Assembly (NCBI GenBank): GCA_050012495.1
Contig: JBEKHB010000004.1
Coordinates: 1 to 64,000 of the forward strand
Direction of reading: 5' to 3'
DNA: 64,000 nucleotides
Source: BOG-1155 sp050012495
GTDB taxonomy: Bacteria; Desulfobacterota; Syntrophorhabdia; Syntrophorhabdales; WCHB1-27
The stretch's first letter is position 1; the number at the start of each line of letters is the position of its first letter. The notes under the pieces are model-generated. The model had not been told where the DNA came from. It worked only from the letters and a program-made list of their open reading frames with translations, and did not search any database. Shown one piece after another: positions 42,982 through 51,302 of this stretch. The position numbers were made by a program, and so were the translations under genes.

Positions 42982-44166
42982 TTATTTTACTGGTTCCAAT
43001 CCATATATGAGGATGGTATGCTCGGCGTTCGCCCCGCTCAGGTTATGCGTAAGACCGATGTCCGCGTCTTTCACCTGGTGGCGTGCCCTGCCCTGGAGCT
43101 GCTTCATGATCTCGACGCCCTGCCTGATGCCCGTTGCACCGAAGGGGTGACCCACGGCCAGAAGGCCGCCGTCCGTATTGACGGGAACCTTGCCGCCGAT
43201 CTCGATCTGCTTCGAGCTGCAGAATGCGCCGCCCTCACCTTTTTTGCAGAAGCCGAGATCCTCCACTTCGATGACTTCCGAAATGGTGAAGCAGTCGTGC
43301 GTCTGGGCGACCTTAATGTCACCGGGCCCAACCTTCGCCCTTTTGTATGCCTTCTCCGCCGCTACCCTGGTGTGCTTCCAGTCGGCAAGATGCTCGCCCG
43401 GGAAATTGACCGAAAGGCTGGAAAGCGATACCTGCGCGCAACCTCTCAGATAGACAAGGGGTCTGTTCGTGTATTTCTTCGCGATCTCGTCGGTGGTGAT
43501 GATGCATGCCGCTGCGCCGTCCGTAATAGGGCAGCAATCATACAGTGTGAGAGGCGGTACAACCGAAGGTGCGCTCATCGCCTCTTCCATGGTCAGGTGC
43601 TTTTGCATCTGCGCAACAGGGTTATCGGCTGCGTAGTTGTAATTGGCCACGGAGACGGCCGCAAGGTCTTCCTTCTTCGTCCCGTAATGAATCATATGTT
43701 CCTGTGCGGTCAATGAGAAGAATGGCGGCGGCAGACCCATGCCATGGGTAGCTTCCCAGTCATGGTCGACGGATGCGAGCTCGCTGTAGAAAATCTCCCA
43801 TTTCTGGGGCGTGTACAGTTTTTCGCCGCCGGCCACCATGACGATGTCCGCATTTCCCGATTCCACAAGTCCTTTCGCGAGAATGATGCCCGTGCTCCCG
43901 CCCGCGCAAAGGGTGTCGCATCTCGTGCAGATGGATGTCGGCTTCAACCCGAGCCTCTCCGCGACCACCGGCGCAGTGTTGACCTGGAAAGAGCACCTGC
44001 CCGCGTATGACGTGGCCACAATGAGCCCGTCTATATCCAGAGGCTTGAGCCCCGGTATATCATCGAGGCAAGCCTTGCCCGCTTCCTGGAATAGGTCCAT
44101 AATGTGGGCTTCTCTTACCCCCCACTTACACTGACCGCCTCCCAATATTACTGCATTTCTCGACAT
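42982..44166 (-). CDS. SCP2-type thiolase
   Basis: A 394-residue thiolase of the SCP-x/nonspecific lipid transfer type. The Cys nucleophile region is CDTLCAGGSTGI, and HDCFTISEVIEVEDLG with VGHPFGATGIRQ match the family's His and C-terminal loops. It cleaves a 3-oxoacyl-CoA with CoA. The adjoining DUF35 gene is its partner. It is third in the acyl-CoA operon after crotonase, and the order suggests stepwise beta-oxidation: hydratase, dehydrogenase, thiolase. Confidence 0.92.
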   Translation of the reverse strand: MSRNAVILGGGQCKWGVREAHIMDLFQEAGKACLDDIPGLKPLDIDGLIVATSYAGRCSFQVNTAPVVAERLGLKPTSICTRCDTLCAGGSTGIILAKGLVESGNADIVMVAGGEKLYTPQKWEIFYSELASVDHDWEATHGMGLPPPFFSLTAQEHMIHYGTKKEDLAAVSVANYNYAADNPVAQMQKHLTMEEAMSAPSVVPPLTLYDCCPITDGAAACIITTDEIAKKYTNRPLVYLRGCAQVSLSSLSVNFPGEHLADWKHTRVAAEKAYKRAKVGPGDIKVAQTHDCFTISEVIEVEDLGFCKKGEGGAFCSSKQIEIGGKVPVNTDGGLLAVGHPFGATGIRQGVEIMKQLQGRARHQVKDADIGLTHNLSGANAEHTILIYGLEPVK

Positions 44167-44187
44167 GAAACCCTCCTTGATTATGTT

Positions 44188-44967
44188 CTATTTGCCCTTG
44201 AAAACCGGTTTTCTCTTCTCTATAAAAGCCTGGAAGCCCTCTCTCCCGTCCTCGGACAGGTAGGTCGTGACAAAGCACTCATTCTCAAAAGTTATCGCCG
44301 TGGCGAGATCCATGTTTATGCCGTTATCGACGGCGCTCTTCAGCACGCTGAGGGCTACCCTCGGCTTCGCTGCCAGCTTCTTCGCCCAGGCCTTTGCCTC
44401 GTCCAGTAACGCTTCTTTTGCCACGACCTTGTTGACGAGACCTATCCGGTAGGCTTCATCACCGCTCACGATATCACCCGTAAACAGGAGTTCTTTTGCC
44501 TTCCCGATCCCCACGAGCCTCGGGAGTCTTTGAGTGCCGCCGGAGCCGGGAATAATCCCAAGATTGACCTCAGGACAACCCATCTTTGCATCACTCGTGG
44601 CAATCCTCAGATCGCAGGCGAGGGCAAGCTCAAGGGCGCCGCCGAGGACGAAACCGAAGACCGCGGCAATCGTGGGCTTGCTAATACCCGCAATCTTATC
44701 GACGCACCCTCTGGAGATCTTTCCGAAGGCGTAATACTCCGCTACCGACTTCCCGGCTACTTCCTTGACGTCGAGGCCCGCGGTGAAGACTTTCTCGCCG
44801 ACCGCCGTGAAAATAACGGCCCGTACCGAGTCGTCTTTTTCCAGCTCGCAAAAGGCGTCATAGATTTCCTGGTATGCCTTGACGGTGAGCGAATTGACCG
44901 GGGGCCTGTTCAGCTTGACTATCGCGACGCCCTCTTCTTTTTCTATAAGCACCGATTCGTACGCCAT
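44188..44967 (-). CDS. Enoyl-CoA hydratase (crotonase family)
   Basis: A 259-residue crotonase-fold hydratase. The oxyanion hole segments are FTAGLDVKEVAG and IAAVFGFVLGGALELALACDL, with Glu in LELAL and the second catalytic Glu in GCPEVNLGIIPGSGGTQRL, both present. It adds water to a 2-enoyl-CoA. Placed between the thiolase and the 3-hydroxyacyl-CoA dehydrogenase, 15-21 bases from each. Start ATG at 44967. Confidence 0.94.
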   Translation of the reverse strand: MAYESVLIEKEEGVAIVKLNRPPVNSLTVKAYQEIYDAFCELEKDDSVRAVIFTAVGEKVFTAGLDVKEVAGKSVAEYYAFGKISRGCVDKIAGISKPTIAAVFGFVLGGALELALACDLRIATSDAKMGCPEVNLGIIPGSGGTQRLPRLVGIGKAKELLFTGDIVSGDEAYRIGLVNKVVAKEALLDEAKAWAKKLAAKPRVALSVLKSAVDNGINMDLATAITFENECFVTTYLSEDGREGFQAFIEKRKPVFKGK

Positions 44968-44982
44968 ATCGCCCTCCTGAGA

Positions 44983-45846
44983 CTATTTGTTATAGTCGTA
45001 CCATCCTGAGCCCGTTTTCCTCCCGAGTCTACCCGCCTTGATCGTGTCTTTCAGAATCCGGGGCGCCACCCACTTCAACTCCTTGTTGTGCTCCTGGTAG
45101 AAGTAATTGACGACGTTGAGGAGGATATCGACGCCCGTGAGGTCCATAAGCTCGAAGGGTCCCATCGGGTAGTTGAGTCCCAGTTTGGCCGCCTTGTCGA
45201 TATCTTCTTTCGACGCAACGCCTTCCTGAAGGAGGCAGATGGCTTCGACGAGGTGCGGGACCATAAGTCTGTTCACCACAAAGCCGGCTATATCCGTCTT
45301 CACCTCGATCGGTTCCTTGCCGAACTTTCTGGCCAGGTCAAGGGAGACCGCCACGGACTCATCGTTCGTGTAGTAGCCCCTGATCACCTCGACAAGCCGC
45401 ATGAGGGGAACGGGGTTGAAGAAGTGCATTCCCAGCACTTTGTCGGGTCTTGTCGTTGCCTTTGCGATCTCGGTGATCGACATCGACGAGGTATTGCTTG
45501 TAAGGATCACGTCCTTTCTCGTAATCTCATCCAACTGTTTGAATGTCTTCTTCTTTACTTCCATGTCCTCGAAGACGACTTCGACGATGTAGTCGGCATC
45601 CTTCATGTCCTCGATCTTCGCGGTGCCCTTGATCTTTCCCATGATCTGCGCTTTGACGTCCGCCGTCATCTTGCCCTTTTCCACGCTCTTTGCAAGAAAT
45701 TTGTCGATATTCTTCAAACCGTTCTGCACAAACTTGTCCTCGATATCGGTCATGATGACATCAAAACCTGCCTGTGCAGCGACCTGGGCAATGCCACTGC
45801 CCATAGTACCCGCGCCAACAACACCGATTGTCTTAATGGTAGCCAT
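44983..45846 (-). CDS. 3-hydroxyacyl-CoA dehydrogenase
   Basis: A 287-residue NAD-dependent enzyme of the 3-hydroxybutyryl-CoA dehydrogenase type. It begins MATIKTIGVVGAGTMGSGI (Rossmann) and has the catalytic His in LGMHFFNPVPLMRLVEV plus the conserved FVVNRLM and GLNYPMGPFELMDLTG. GGAGGTG precedes the ATG at 45846; an upstream GTG at 45888 would overlap the operator and is not used. First gene of the minus-strand beta-oxidation operon, with a palindromic promoter upstream. Confidence 0.94.
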   Translation of the reverse strand: MATIKTIGVVGAGTMGSGIAQVAAQAGFDVIMTDIEDKFVQNGLKNIDKFLAKSVEKGKMTADVKAQIMGKIKGTAKIEDMKDADYIVEVVFEDMEVKKKTFKQLDEITRKDVILTSNTSSMSITEIAKATTRPDKVLGMHFFNPVPLMRLVEVIRGYYTNDESVAVSLDLARKFGKEPIEVKTDIAGFVVNRLMVPHLVEAICLLQEGVASKEDIDKAAKLGLNYPMGPFELMDLTGVDILLNVVNYFYQEHNKELKWVAPRILKDTIKAGRLGRKTGSGWYDYNK

Positions 45847-45899
45847 ACAAACACCTCCGGAATTTATGAGATTGGGCATTGAAACCACGCTCTAGATGC

Positions 45900-45919
45900 T
45901 CATTATATAACTATAATGA
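45900..45919. promoter_or_regulatory. Palindromic operator over the beta-oxidation promoter
   Basis: TCATTATA, spacer TAAC, TATAATGA: a perfect 8-bp inverted repeat. On the minus strand a TTGACA -35 (45928-45933 complement) lies upstream so the palindrome covers the -10 region. A repressor bound here would shut off the acyl-CoA operon. The half-site recurs at 46193-46200. Confidence 0.65.
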
Positions 45920-46555
45920 AAGGGCGATGTCAATTGTTATTTCTTGCACAAGCCCCTTTTCGCTCCGATACGGGCAATTTTTTCCCGAAAATGTACACGC
46001 CGGCCGTCGTACGCAACTGCTCTCTGTTCATAATAGTGAATTGATCAACCTTCCAGACAGGGCAACCGCACTCCCCTTCGAGCATTTCCTTGATCGTCTT
46101 CGTAATCTTTCTTTGTGAGGGCCTTCAAGACGAAGGCTCGACCGCTCCCCGGAAAAGACGGCTTACCTCCCTGAGACGCGGCGCCGATAACTATAATGAG
46201 GCAGCATTTTGTGTGACACAGCGGGTTGCACGTGAGAAGCGCGATAAAATAGCCGAAAAGACCAACTGGCGCGCCCATGATTGTAACATATTTTCACAAA
46301 GCAAGAAATAACTTGACAAAAACCACCATACGAAGGAAAATGGTCACCATCTGTATAGCCGATGAGAGCATATGCCGTGCTACGATGCATGAGAGGTGAG
46401 GATAGTTTATTCGTTCACACCGGACACATACTGTGTACGGTCAAGAAAACATGCACATGTAGAGGGTCAAACACAGATGCGGCAAGACCTTTTCACAAGC
46501 TCAGGGCAACCGGAATACGGGCAAAAAGTCAGGAAACTCCAAAGCTTTTGCCCCC

Positions 46556-46585
46556 TTGACAAATCGTGTTTGTTTGTGATATAAA
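46556..46585 (+). promoter_or_regulatory. Sigma-70 promoter of the bam operon
   Basis: TTGACA at 46556-46561 and TATAAA at 46580-46585 with an 18-base spacer. Expected start near 46592, leaving an 85-base leader. Confidence 0.7.
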
Positions 46586-46630
46586 ATACAAGGTGCGACA
46601 AGGTACTATATGGAAAGAAATACGAACGAC

Positions 46631-46659
46631 CCGCGCAGCTGAAGGCCATCGCTGCGCGG
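46631..46659 (+). promoter_or_regulatory. Hairpin in the bamB leader
   Basis: CCGCGCAGC (46631-46639) pairs with GCTGCGCGG (46651-46659), a perfect nine-base-pair stem with an 11-base loop. It ends just before the GGGGGT ribosome binding site of bamB, so it could stabilise the message end or affect ribosome access. No T-tract follows. Confidence 0.6.
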
Positions 46660-46676
46660 ATATCTGGGGGTAAAAC

Positions 46677-48647
46677 GTGAGGTACGGAGAGGCAGGGTTT
46701 AATTTAGAAATTGATCTATCACGGGGAAACGTTGAGAGGGTAGAAACCGACCCAAAATTGACCGAGCTTCATCTGGGGGGTTTGGGTACTAACGCCAAGA
46801 TATTATGGGATAGAGTTCCCGCTGACGTTGACCCCTTTTCTCCTGATAATCTCCTCATATTCAGCACCGGTCTTTTGTGCGGCACACCCGCTCCCGGCGC
46901 CAATCGCACCATTCTTACTACCTATTCTCCCCAGACGTTGTTAATGGCATATTCAATGATGGGGGGGTTTTGGGCGCCGGAATTGAAGTATGCCGGTTAT
47001 GATAAAGTAATCCTTCGCGGCAAGTCCCCGAACCTGGTGTATATATGGATACACAATGACAAAGTAGAACTACGTGACGCCTCTCATTTGCGTGGTAAAG
47101 GCGCCGTTGAAACTCAAGAACTTATTCGGCAGGAGTTGAAGGAGCCGAACGCTCAGGTGGCTGCTATCGGCCTGGCCGGTGAAAATAGGGTCTACACGGC
47201 TTCCATCGAGCAGGGCCGCTCCAGTGCCAGCCGACTCGGAATGGGCGCCGTTATGGGAGACAAAGGAGTAAAGGCGATAGCTGTTCGTGGAACGAAGGAC
47301 ATCAATCTTGCCCGGCCGGCTGAATTTTTAGGGCTCTGCAACGACGTGCTGAAATATATAAAATTCCGGAACGAGAATCCGGTTCCGAACGTAATGACCA
47401 TTTTACAGGGGCTTGGGTCGCCGCAAGAGATGTTGCACGTTGATGAGAAGTGGCACACCGAAAATTTCTCCTGGGGAAACTCCCGCGCTCGGAGAAAAGA
47501 TTTCTGGACCAAGGAAGTCGAAGAGAAGTGGAAGGAGACTCAAGAAAATGCGCGGAAGCGGTTAATAAGCTGCTATAACTGTCCGATGAAATGCGGGGCA
47601 ATAATTTCCCTCCCGGGCATGTCAACGTATATGATGAAATGCTTCTCGAAACTTACCTATACGATGGCGGCCTTTGTAGACTCCCTGGATTTTGGTTTTA
47701 GAATCGCTCAACGCGCGACCGAGTATGGGGTAGACGGGTTCTCGACCCCGCAAATTATGGCCTTCGCCTTTGAGCTTAAAGATGCCGGTATCTTGACTGA
47801 CGAGGACTTTGCAGGATGTCCGTCCGATAACGAGGGAAGATTTTACTGGTTGCTCGACAGAATTGTCCGGCGGGAAGGGATAGGAGATGTGCTGGCCAAC
47901 GGCACCCATTGGGCAGCCCAGCAGATCGGTAAGGGCGCAGAAGCGTATGCTCATAATAACATTAAGAAACATGAGCAGTTGCCTCTCAAGCTCGGAATGC
48001 TCAATCCGGTTTATTTCCTTATGTACGCGACCGGCGAGAAGATAAACATCACCCAGATTGAAGGGCAGTTCCCCCAGTCGCCTTTTGCGACGATGGAGGA
48101 GAGAGAAGACTTTATAAAGGATTGGATCCAGGTTCCCGATGAGAAGTTCAAGCAAATTGTTCTGGACTGGGAAATGCGCGGAGAGCGCTCAAATCCATAT
48201 TACCCAACGCCTGAAATGTCCTGCGACATTGTTGACTGGCAGGAGAAGATGCACTACATCGATGACGCCCTCGGGGTGTGCGCCGGTTTGTCGTCATTTC
48301 CTTTGAAGCCCCCCTATCACATACACAATTATCCGCACTTTATCTCGGCAGCGACCGGGATCGATGTGGATGAAGCCGGCCTCACACGCGTATATAAGAG
48401 GAACCGAACTCTGGTGAGATCCATTAATGTAAGAAGAGGCTTGAGGAGAGCCGATGAGGTGCCGCCGGAAGACCATTGGAGGAAAAGATTTCCCGAGCTG
48501 GAAGCGAAGCTCTTAGATGAGTATTACAAGTTCAAGGGGTGGGATAATCAGGGTATTCCTACGAAAGAGGCTTTACAGGAATTGGATCTGGGTTATGTTG
48601 CCGAAGACTTAGAACAGAGAGGGATAATAAAAAATGGGCAAGATTAA
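46677..48647 (+). CDS. bamB: Class II benzoyl-CoA reductase catalytic subunit BamB (AOR family)
   Basis: A 656-residue tungsten-pterin enzyme of the aldehyde:ferredoxin oxidoreductase family. Visible are the N-terminal pterin-binding domain (LGGLGTNAKILWD, GLLCGTPAPGANR), RSSASRLGMGAVMGDKGVKAIAV, and the [4Fe-4S] ligands C299/C302/C306 in SCYNCPMKCG with a further Cys in MMKC. BamB is known to reduce benzoyl-CoA to a cyclic dienoyl-CoA at very low potential, as the active site of a large complex. GTG at 46677 preceded by GGGGGT is the start. Its context, an unbroken bamC to bamI set, distinguishes it from plain aldehyde oxidoreductases. Confidence 0.92.
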   Translation: MRYGEAGFNLEIDLSRGNVERVETDPKLTELHLGGLGTNAKILWDRVPADVDPFSPDNLLIFSTGLLCGTPAPGANRTILTTYSPQTLLMAYSMMGGFWAPELKYAGYDKVILRGKSPNLVYIWIHNDKVELRDASHLRGKGAVETQELIRQELKEPNAQVAAIGLAGENRVYTASIEQGRSSASRLGMGAVMGDKGVKAIAVRGTKDINLARPAEFLGLCNDVLKYIKFRNENPVPNVMTILQGLGSPQEMLHVDEKWHTENFSWGNSRARRKDFWTKEVEEKWKETQENARKRLISCYNCPMKCGAIISLPGMSTYMMKCFSKLTYTMAAFVDSLDFGFRIAQRATEYGVDGFSTPQIMAFAFELKDAGILTDEDFAGCPSDNEGRFYWLLDRIVRREGIGDVLANGTHWAAQQIGKGAEAYAHNNIKKHEQLPLKLGMLNPVYFLMYATGEKINITQIEGQFPQSPFATMEEREDFIKDWIQVPDEKFKQIVLDWEMRGERSNPYYPTPEMSCDIVDWQEKMHYIDDALGVCAGLSSFPLKPPYHIHNYPHFISAATGIDVDEAGLTRVYKRNRTLVRSINVRRGLRRADEVPPEDHWRKRFPELEAKLLDEYYKFKGWDNQGIPTKEALQELDLGYVAEDLEQRGIIKNGQD

Positions 48648-49173
48648 GAAGAAAATCAAGACAATCAAGATCGATCTTGATAAATGCAATGGTTGCCGGG
48701 CATGTGAGGTGATCTGCTCCGCCTTTCACGCCAACCCGAAATACAGCAGCAATAATCCGGCGAGGTCTCGTGTTCGACTGATTCGTCAACCGATAAAAGA
48801 CGTATATCTTCCTGTATACGCGGGTGAGTATACCGCAGCCGAGTGTATGGGCAGAGACCAATATGTGATCGACGGAAAGGAATACGACGCGTGCGGTTTC
48901 TGCAGGGCTTCGTGTCCATCCAGGGACGCGTTCAAAGAACCCGATTCCGGCCTTCCTCTGAAATGCGATATGTGTGAAGACGATCCGCCGCAAGAAAAGC
49001 CCTTGTGTGTTCAGTGGTGCCTTAATGATGCCCTGATTTACGAAGAGAGGGAAGAGGAAGTAGAAGAAGAAGAGAAGCTGGAGGACGTGGACGTAGGCGT
49101 GGAATCATTGGTAGACAAACATGGAATGCAGAAGGTAATGGATACTATTGCCCGATTGGCAAAGAAGGACTAA
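48634..49173 (+). CDS. bamC: BamC, Fe-S electron transfer subunit
   Basis: A 179-residue polyferredoxin-like protein. It has CNGCRACEVIC near residue 20, CGFCRASCPSRD near 88 and CDMCEDDPP with CVQWC near 110-128, giving ligands for about three [4Fe-4S] clusters. It docks directly on BamB in the catalytic module and brings electrons from BamDEF. It overlaps the end of bamB by 14 bases, so translation is coupled. The acidic tail (EEREEEVEEEE) is unusual. Confidence 0.9.
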   Translation: MGKIKKKIKTIKIDLDKCNGCRACEVICSAFHANPKYSSNNPARSRVRLIRQPIKDVYLPVYAGEYTAAECMGRDQYVIDGKEYDACGFCRASCPSRDAFKEPDSGLPLKCDMCEDDPPQEKPLCVQWCLNDALIYEEREEEVEEEEKLEDVDVGVESLVDKHGMQKVMDTIARLAKKD

Positions 49174-49206
49174 AACGTTAAGACGACATACGAGGATTAA
49201 AATATC

Positions 49207-50358
49207 GTGGAAACTGTAGCCCCCTTCAAAGAGGTAATAGATGAGGTAAGAGAGAAAGGCGGAGACGCGGTAAAATTCTGCTATCAGTGCGGAAAATGCG
49301 ATACTGTCTGTCCCTGGAACAGGGTGAGAAAATTCAGTATGCGCAAGCTGATCCGTGAGGCTGCATTCGGCTTGAGTGAGATAGAACGCGAAGAGATCTG
49401 GCGTTGTACTACCTGCGGAAAGTGCCCTCAGCGATGCCCCAGGGACGTAAAGCAGATAGACGACATGATAGCCCTGCGCAGGGTGGCCACGGGATATAAT
49501 GTTTTTCCCGCCGCTGTCAAGCCTTACCGCGCCGTAAGCTCAGGCCTTGCCGGTCAAGGCAACCCCTTCAATGAAGACCGAAAAACCAGGGCCGATTGGG
49601 CAGAGGGTCTGTCTGTAAAACCCTTCGCCGAAGGGATGGATGTGTTATATTTTCCTTGCTGCTACACATGCTATGACCCGAGACTCAAGAAGGTAGCGAG
49701 AGCCACGGCCGCGATCCTGAATAAGGCAGGGGTGGATTTCGGAATACTGGGCTCCAAGGAGAATTGCTGCGGAGAAAGCATCCGCAAGACAGGCAATGAG
49801 GATTTATTCAAGCGTTTAGCCAGGGAAAACATCAAAACTTTTATCGACAACGGGGTGAAAAAAATAGTTGTTTCTTCCCCGCACTGTTACCACACCTTCA
49901 AGAACGAGTATCTCGAATTCCGGGTGAACTTCGAGGTCGTTCATATCTCCCAGTATTTATTCGGGCTTGTGAATGACGGAAGGCTTCGGATCACGAAGGA
50001 GTATGGAAAGAGAATTACGTATCATGACCCGTGTTACCTGGGGCGACATAATGGCATATTTGACGAACCCCGGGGGGTCTTGAAGAAGGTGCCCGGTGTG
50101 GAACTGGTTGAGATGCCTGAGTCGCGGGTAGATAGTCTCTGCTGCGGAATGGGAGGAGGCAGGATTTGGGCGGAAACCGAAAAATCTGAAAGATTCTCCA
50201 ACCTCAGAGTGGAGCAAGCTATCGGGCTTGGGGTTGAGGAGGTGGTTACTTCCTGCCCCTATTGCATCACCGCTCTTGAGGATAGCAGGTTAGTCCTGAA
50301 TCATGCTGACGACATACAGGTTAAGGACATCACGGAGATTCTCCAGGAAGTGATATAG
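49207..50358 (+). CDS. bamD: BamD, HdrD-like Fe-S subunit
   Basis: A 383-residue protein resembling heterodisulfide reductase subunit D. Two N-terminal [4Fe-4S] sites (CYQCGKCDTVCPW and CTTCGKCPQRCP) precede two CCG domains (PCCYTCYDPRL...KENCCGES and DPCYLGRHNG...LCCGMGGGR) that may hold noncubane clusters. It carries electrons between BamE and BamC. The start is GTG at 49207 with a weak upstream AGGA; an ATG at 49231 is out of frame. A structured repeat element follows its stop. Confidence 0.9.
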   Translation: METVAPFKEVIDEVREKGGDAVKFCYQCGKCDTVCPWNRVRKFSMRKLIREAAFGLSEIEREEIWRCTTCGKCPQRCPRDVKQIDDMIALRRVATGYNVFPAAVKPYRAVSSGLAGQGNPFNEDRKTRADWAEGLSVKPFAEGMDVLYFPCCYTCYDPRLKKVARATAAILNKAGVDFGILGSKENCCGESIRKTGNEDLFKRLARENIKTFIDNGVKKIVVSSPHCYHTFKNEYLEFRVNFEVVHISQYLFGLVNDGRLRITKEYGKRITYHDPCYLGRHNGIFDEPRGVLKKVPGVELVEMPESRVDSLCCGMGGGRIWAETEKSERFSNLRVEQAIGLGVEEVVTSCPYCITALEDSRLVLNHADDIQVKDITEILQEVI

Positions 50359-50365
50359 TCAGTTG

Positions 50366-50419
50366 TGAGCGGGGAGGCTCCGACAGCTTTGCTGACGGAG
50401 GGGGCGCTGAGCCCCAACA
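50366..50419 (+). repeat. Two-hairpin repeat element, copy C
   Basis: 54-base copy with eight differences from copy A, all of them transitions. Hairpin 1 (50378-50400) is CTCCG-A-CAGC, TTT, GCTG-A-CGGAG and hairpin 2 (50401-50415) is GGGGC, GCTGA, GCCCC. Three pairs of changes keep base pairing relative to copy A: A17-T31 to G17-C31, G20-C28 to A20-T28, T40-A46 to C40-G46 (core numbering). Confidence 0.85.
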
Positions 50420-50440
50420 TAGAGGACGAAGAAGCTCAAC

Positions 50441-51238
50441 ATGCAGGAAGCGATCGGCGTATCGGATATGACAGGTACCGCAACGGACATAGTCTGCAAT
50501 CGCTTTTCCGAGGAGGGATGGGCCAGGACCTCAGTTCACGTGCCTCTCGAAAGGGAGCTCACCGTCTATGTGAATCTCAGGGAGCTGGTCACCATCCTGT
50601 GCACTCCAGCCAAGCTGAATTACCTTGTCCTCGGATTCCTGTACTCAGAGGGAATCATCTCAGGGCTAGGCGACGTGACGATGATGCGGGTGTGTGACGA
50701 CGAATCGGAAGTCGATGTGAGGCTGAGCAATCCCAACCTTGAATTGCCAACGAAGCGGAGGCTCACCTCCGGGTGCGGTGGCGGTGCAACTTTCACAACT
50801 CAGGCACAGAGGCTTGACTCGACTCTTGCTGCGACACCAGCGGAAGTGCGATCACTGATGAAGCAGCTTCAAGAGCAGATAGAGTTGTCTCAGGCTAGTA
50901 GCGGGATGCACGCCTCGGCTCTGGCCGATACCGGGAACCTGCTCGTAGTGGCTGAGGATATCGGACGACACAACACCCTGGACAAGATCCAGGGCGAATG
51001 TCTCTTGAGGGGAGTATCAACCAGAGACCGATTGCTGCTGACCACCGGTCGCGTTTCGTCGGAGATGCTGCTCAAGGCGGCAAGGATGCAGGCCCCGGTT
51101 GTTGTTTCGCGGCACTCGCCGACAGGGAGCGCGGTGTCGCTGGCTCATGACCTGGGCATTGCCCTGGTCGGTCATGTGCGGGGCAGCCGTCTGTTGGTCT
51201 ATTCCCACCCGGAGCGACTGGGCTGCTCAACAAATTAA
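50441..51238 (+). CDS. fdhD: FdhD-like sulfurtransferase
   Basis: A 265-residue sulfur carrier for the pterin cofactor of molybdenum/tungsten enzymes. The active motif is LTSGCGGG near residue 107, with SSGMHASALAD and GRHNTLDKI downstream as in the FdhD family. It is best known for giving sulfur to formate dehydrogenase. Its insertion within the bam operon, between bamD and bamE, suggests that it activates BamB, as inference. The first ATG at 50441 or the one at 50468 may start it. Confidence 0.9.
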   Translation: MQEAIGVSDMTGTATDIVCNRFSEEGWARTSVHVPLERELTVYVNLRELVTILCTPAKLNYLVLGFLYSEGIISGLGDVTMMRVCDDESEVDVRLSNPNLELPTKRRLTSGCGGGATFTTQAQRLDSTLAATPAEVRSLMKQLQEQIELSQASSGMHASALADTGNLLVVAEDIGRHNTLDKIQGECLLRGVSTRDRLLLTTGRVSSEMLLKAARMQAPVVVSRHSPTGSAVSLAHDLGIALVGHVRGSRLLVYSHPERLGCSTN

Positions 51239-51302
51239 GGACGGCTGAGCCGGCCGAACCAGGACGGCACGGCCACATAAAAACCTGATGAGGTGAGAGA
51301 AA

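Larger units (their letters stand above)
45847..46676. other. Divergent control region between beta-oxidation and bam operons
   Basis: About 830 bases without a credible gene. It holds the leftward promoter/operator (45900-45933) and the rightward bamB promoter (46556-46585) and leader. A partial copy of the operator half-site (ATAACTATAATGAG) recurs at 46187-46200. TGTGTGACACA near 46211 is a further palindrome. Confidence 0.6.
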
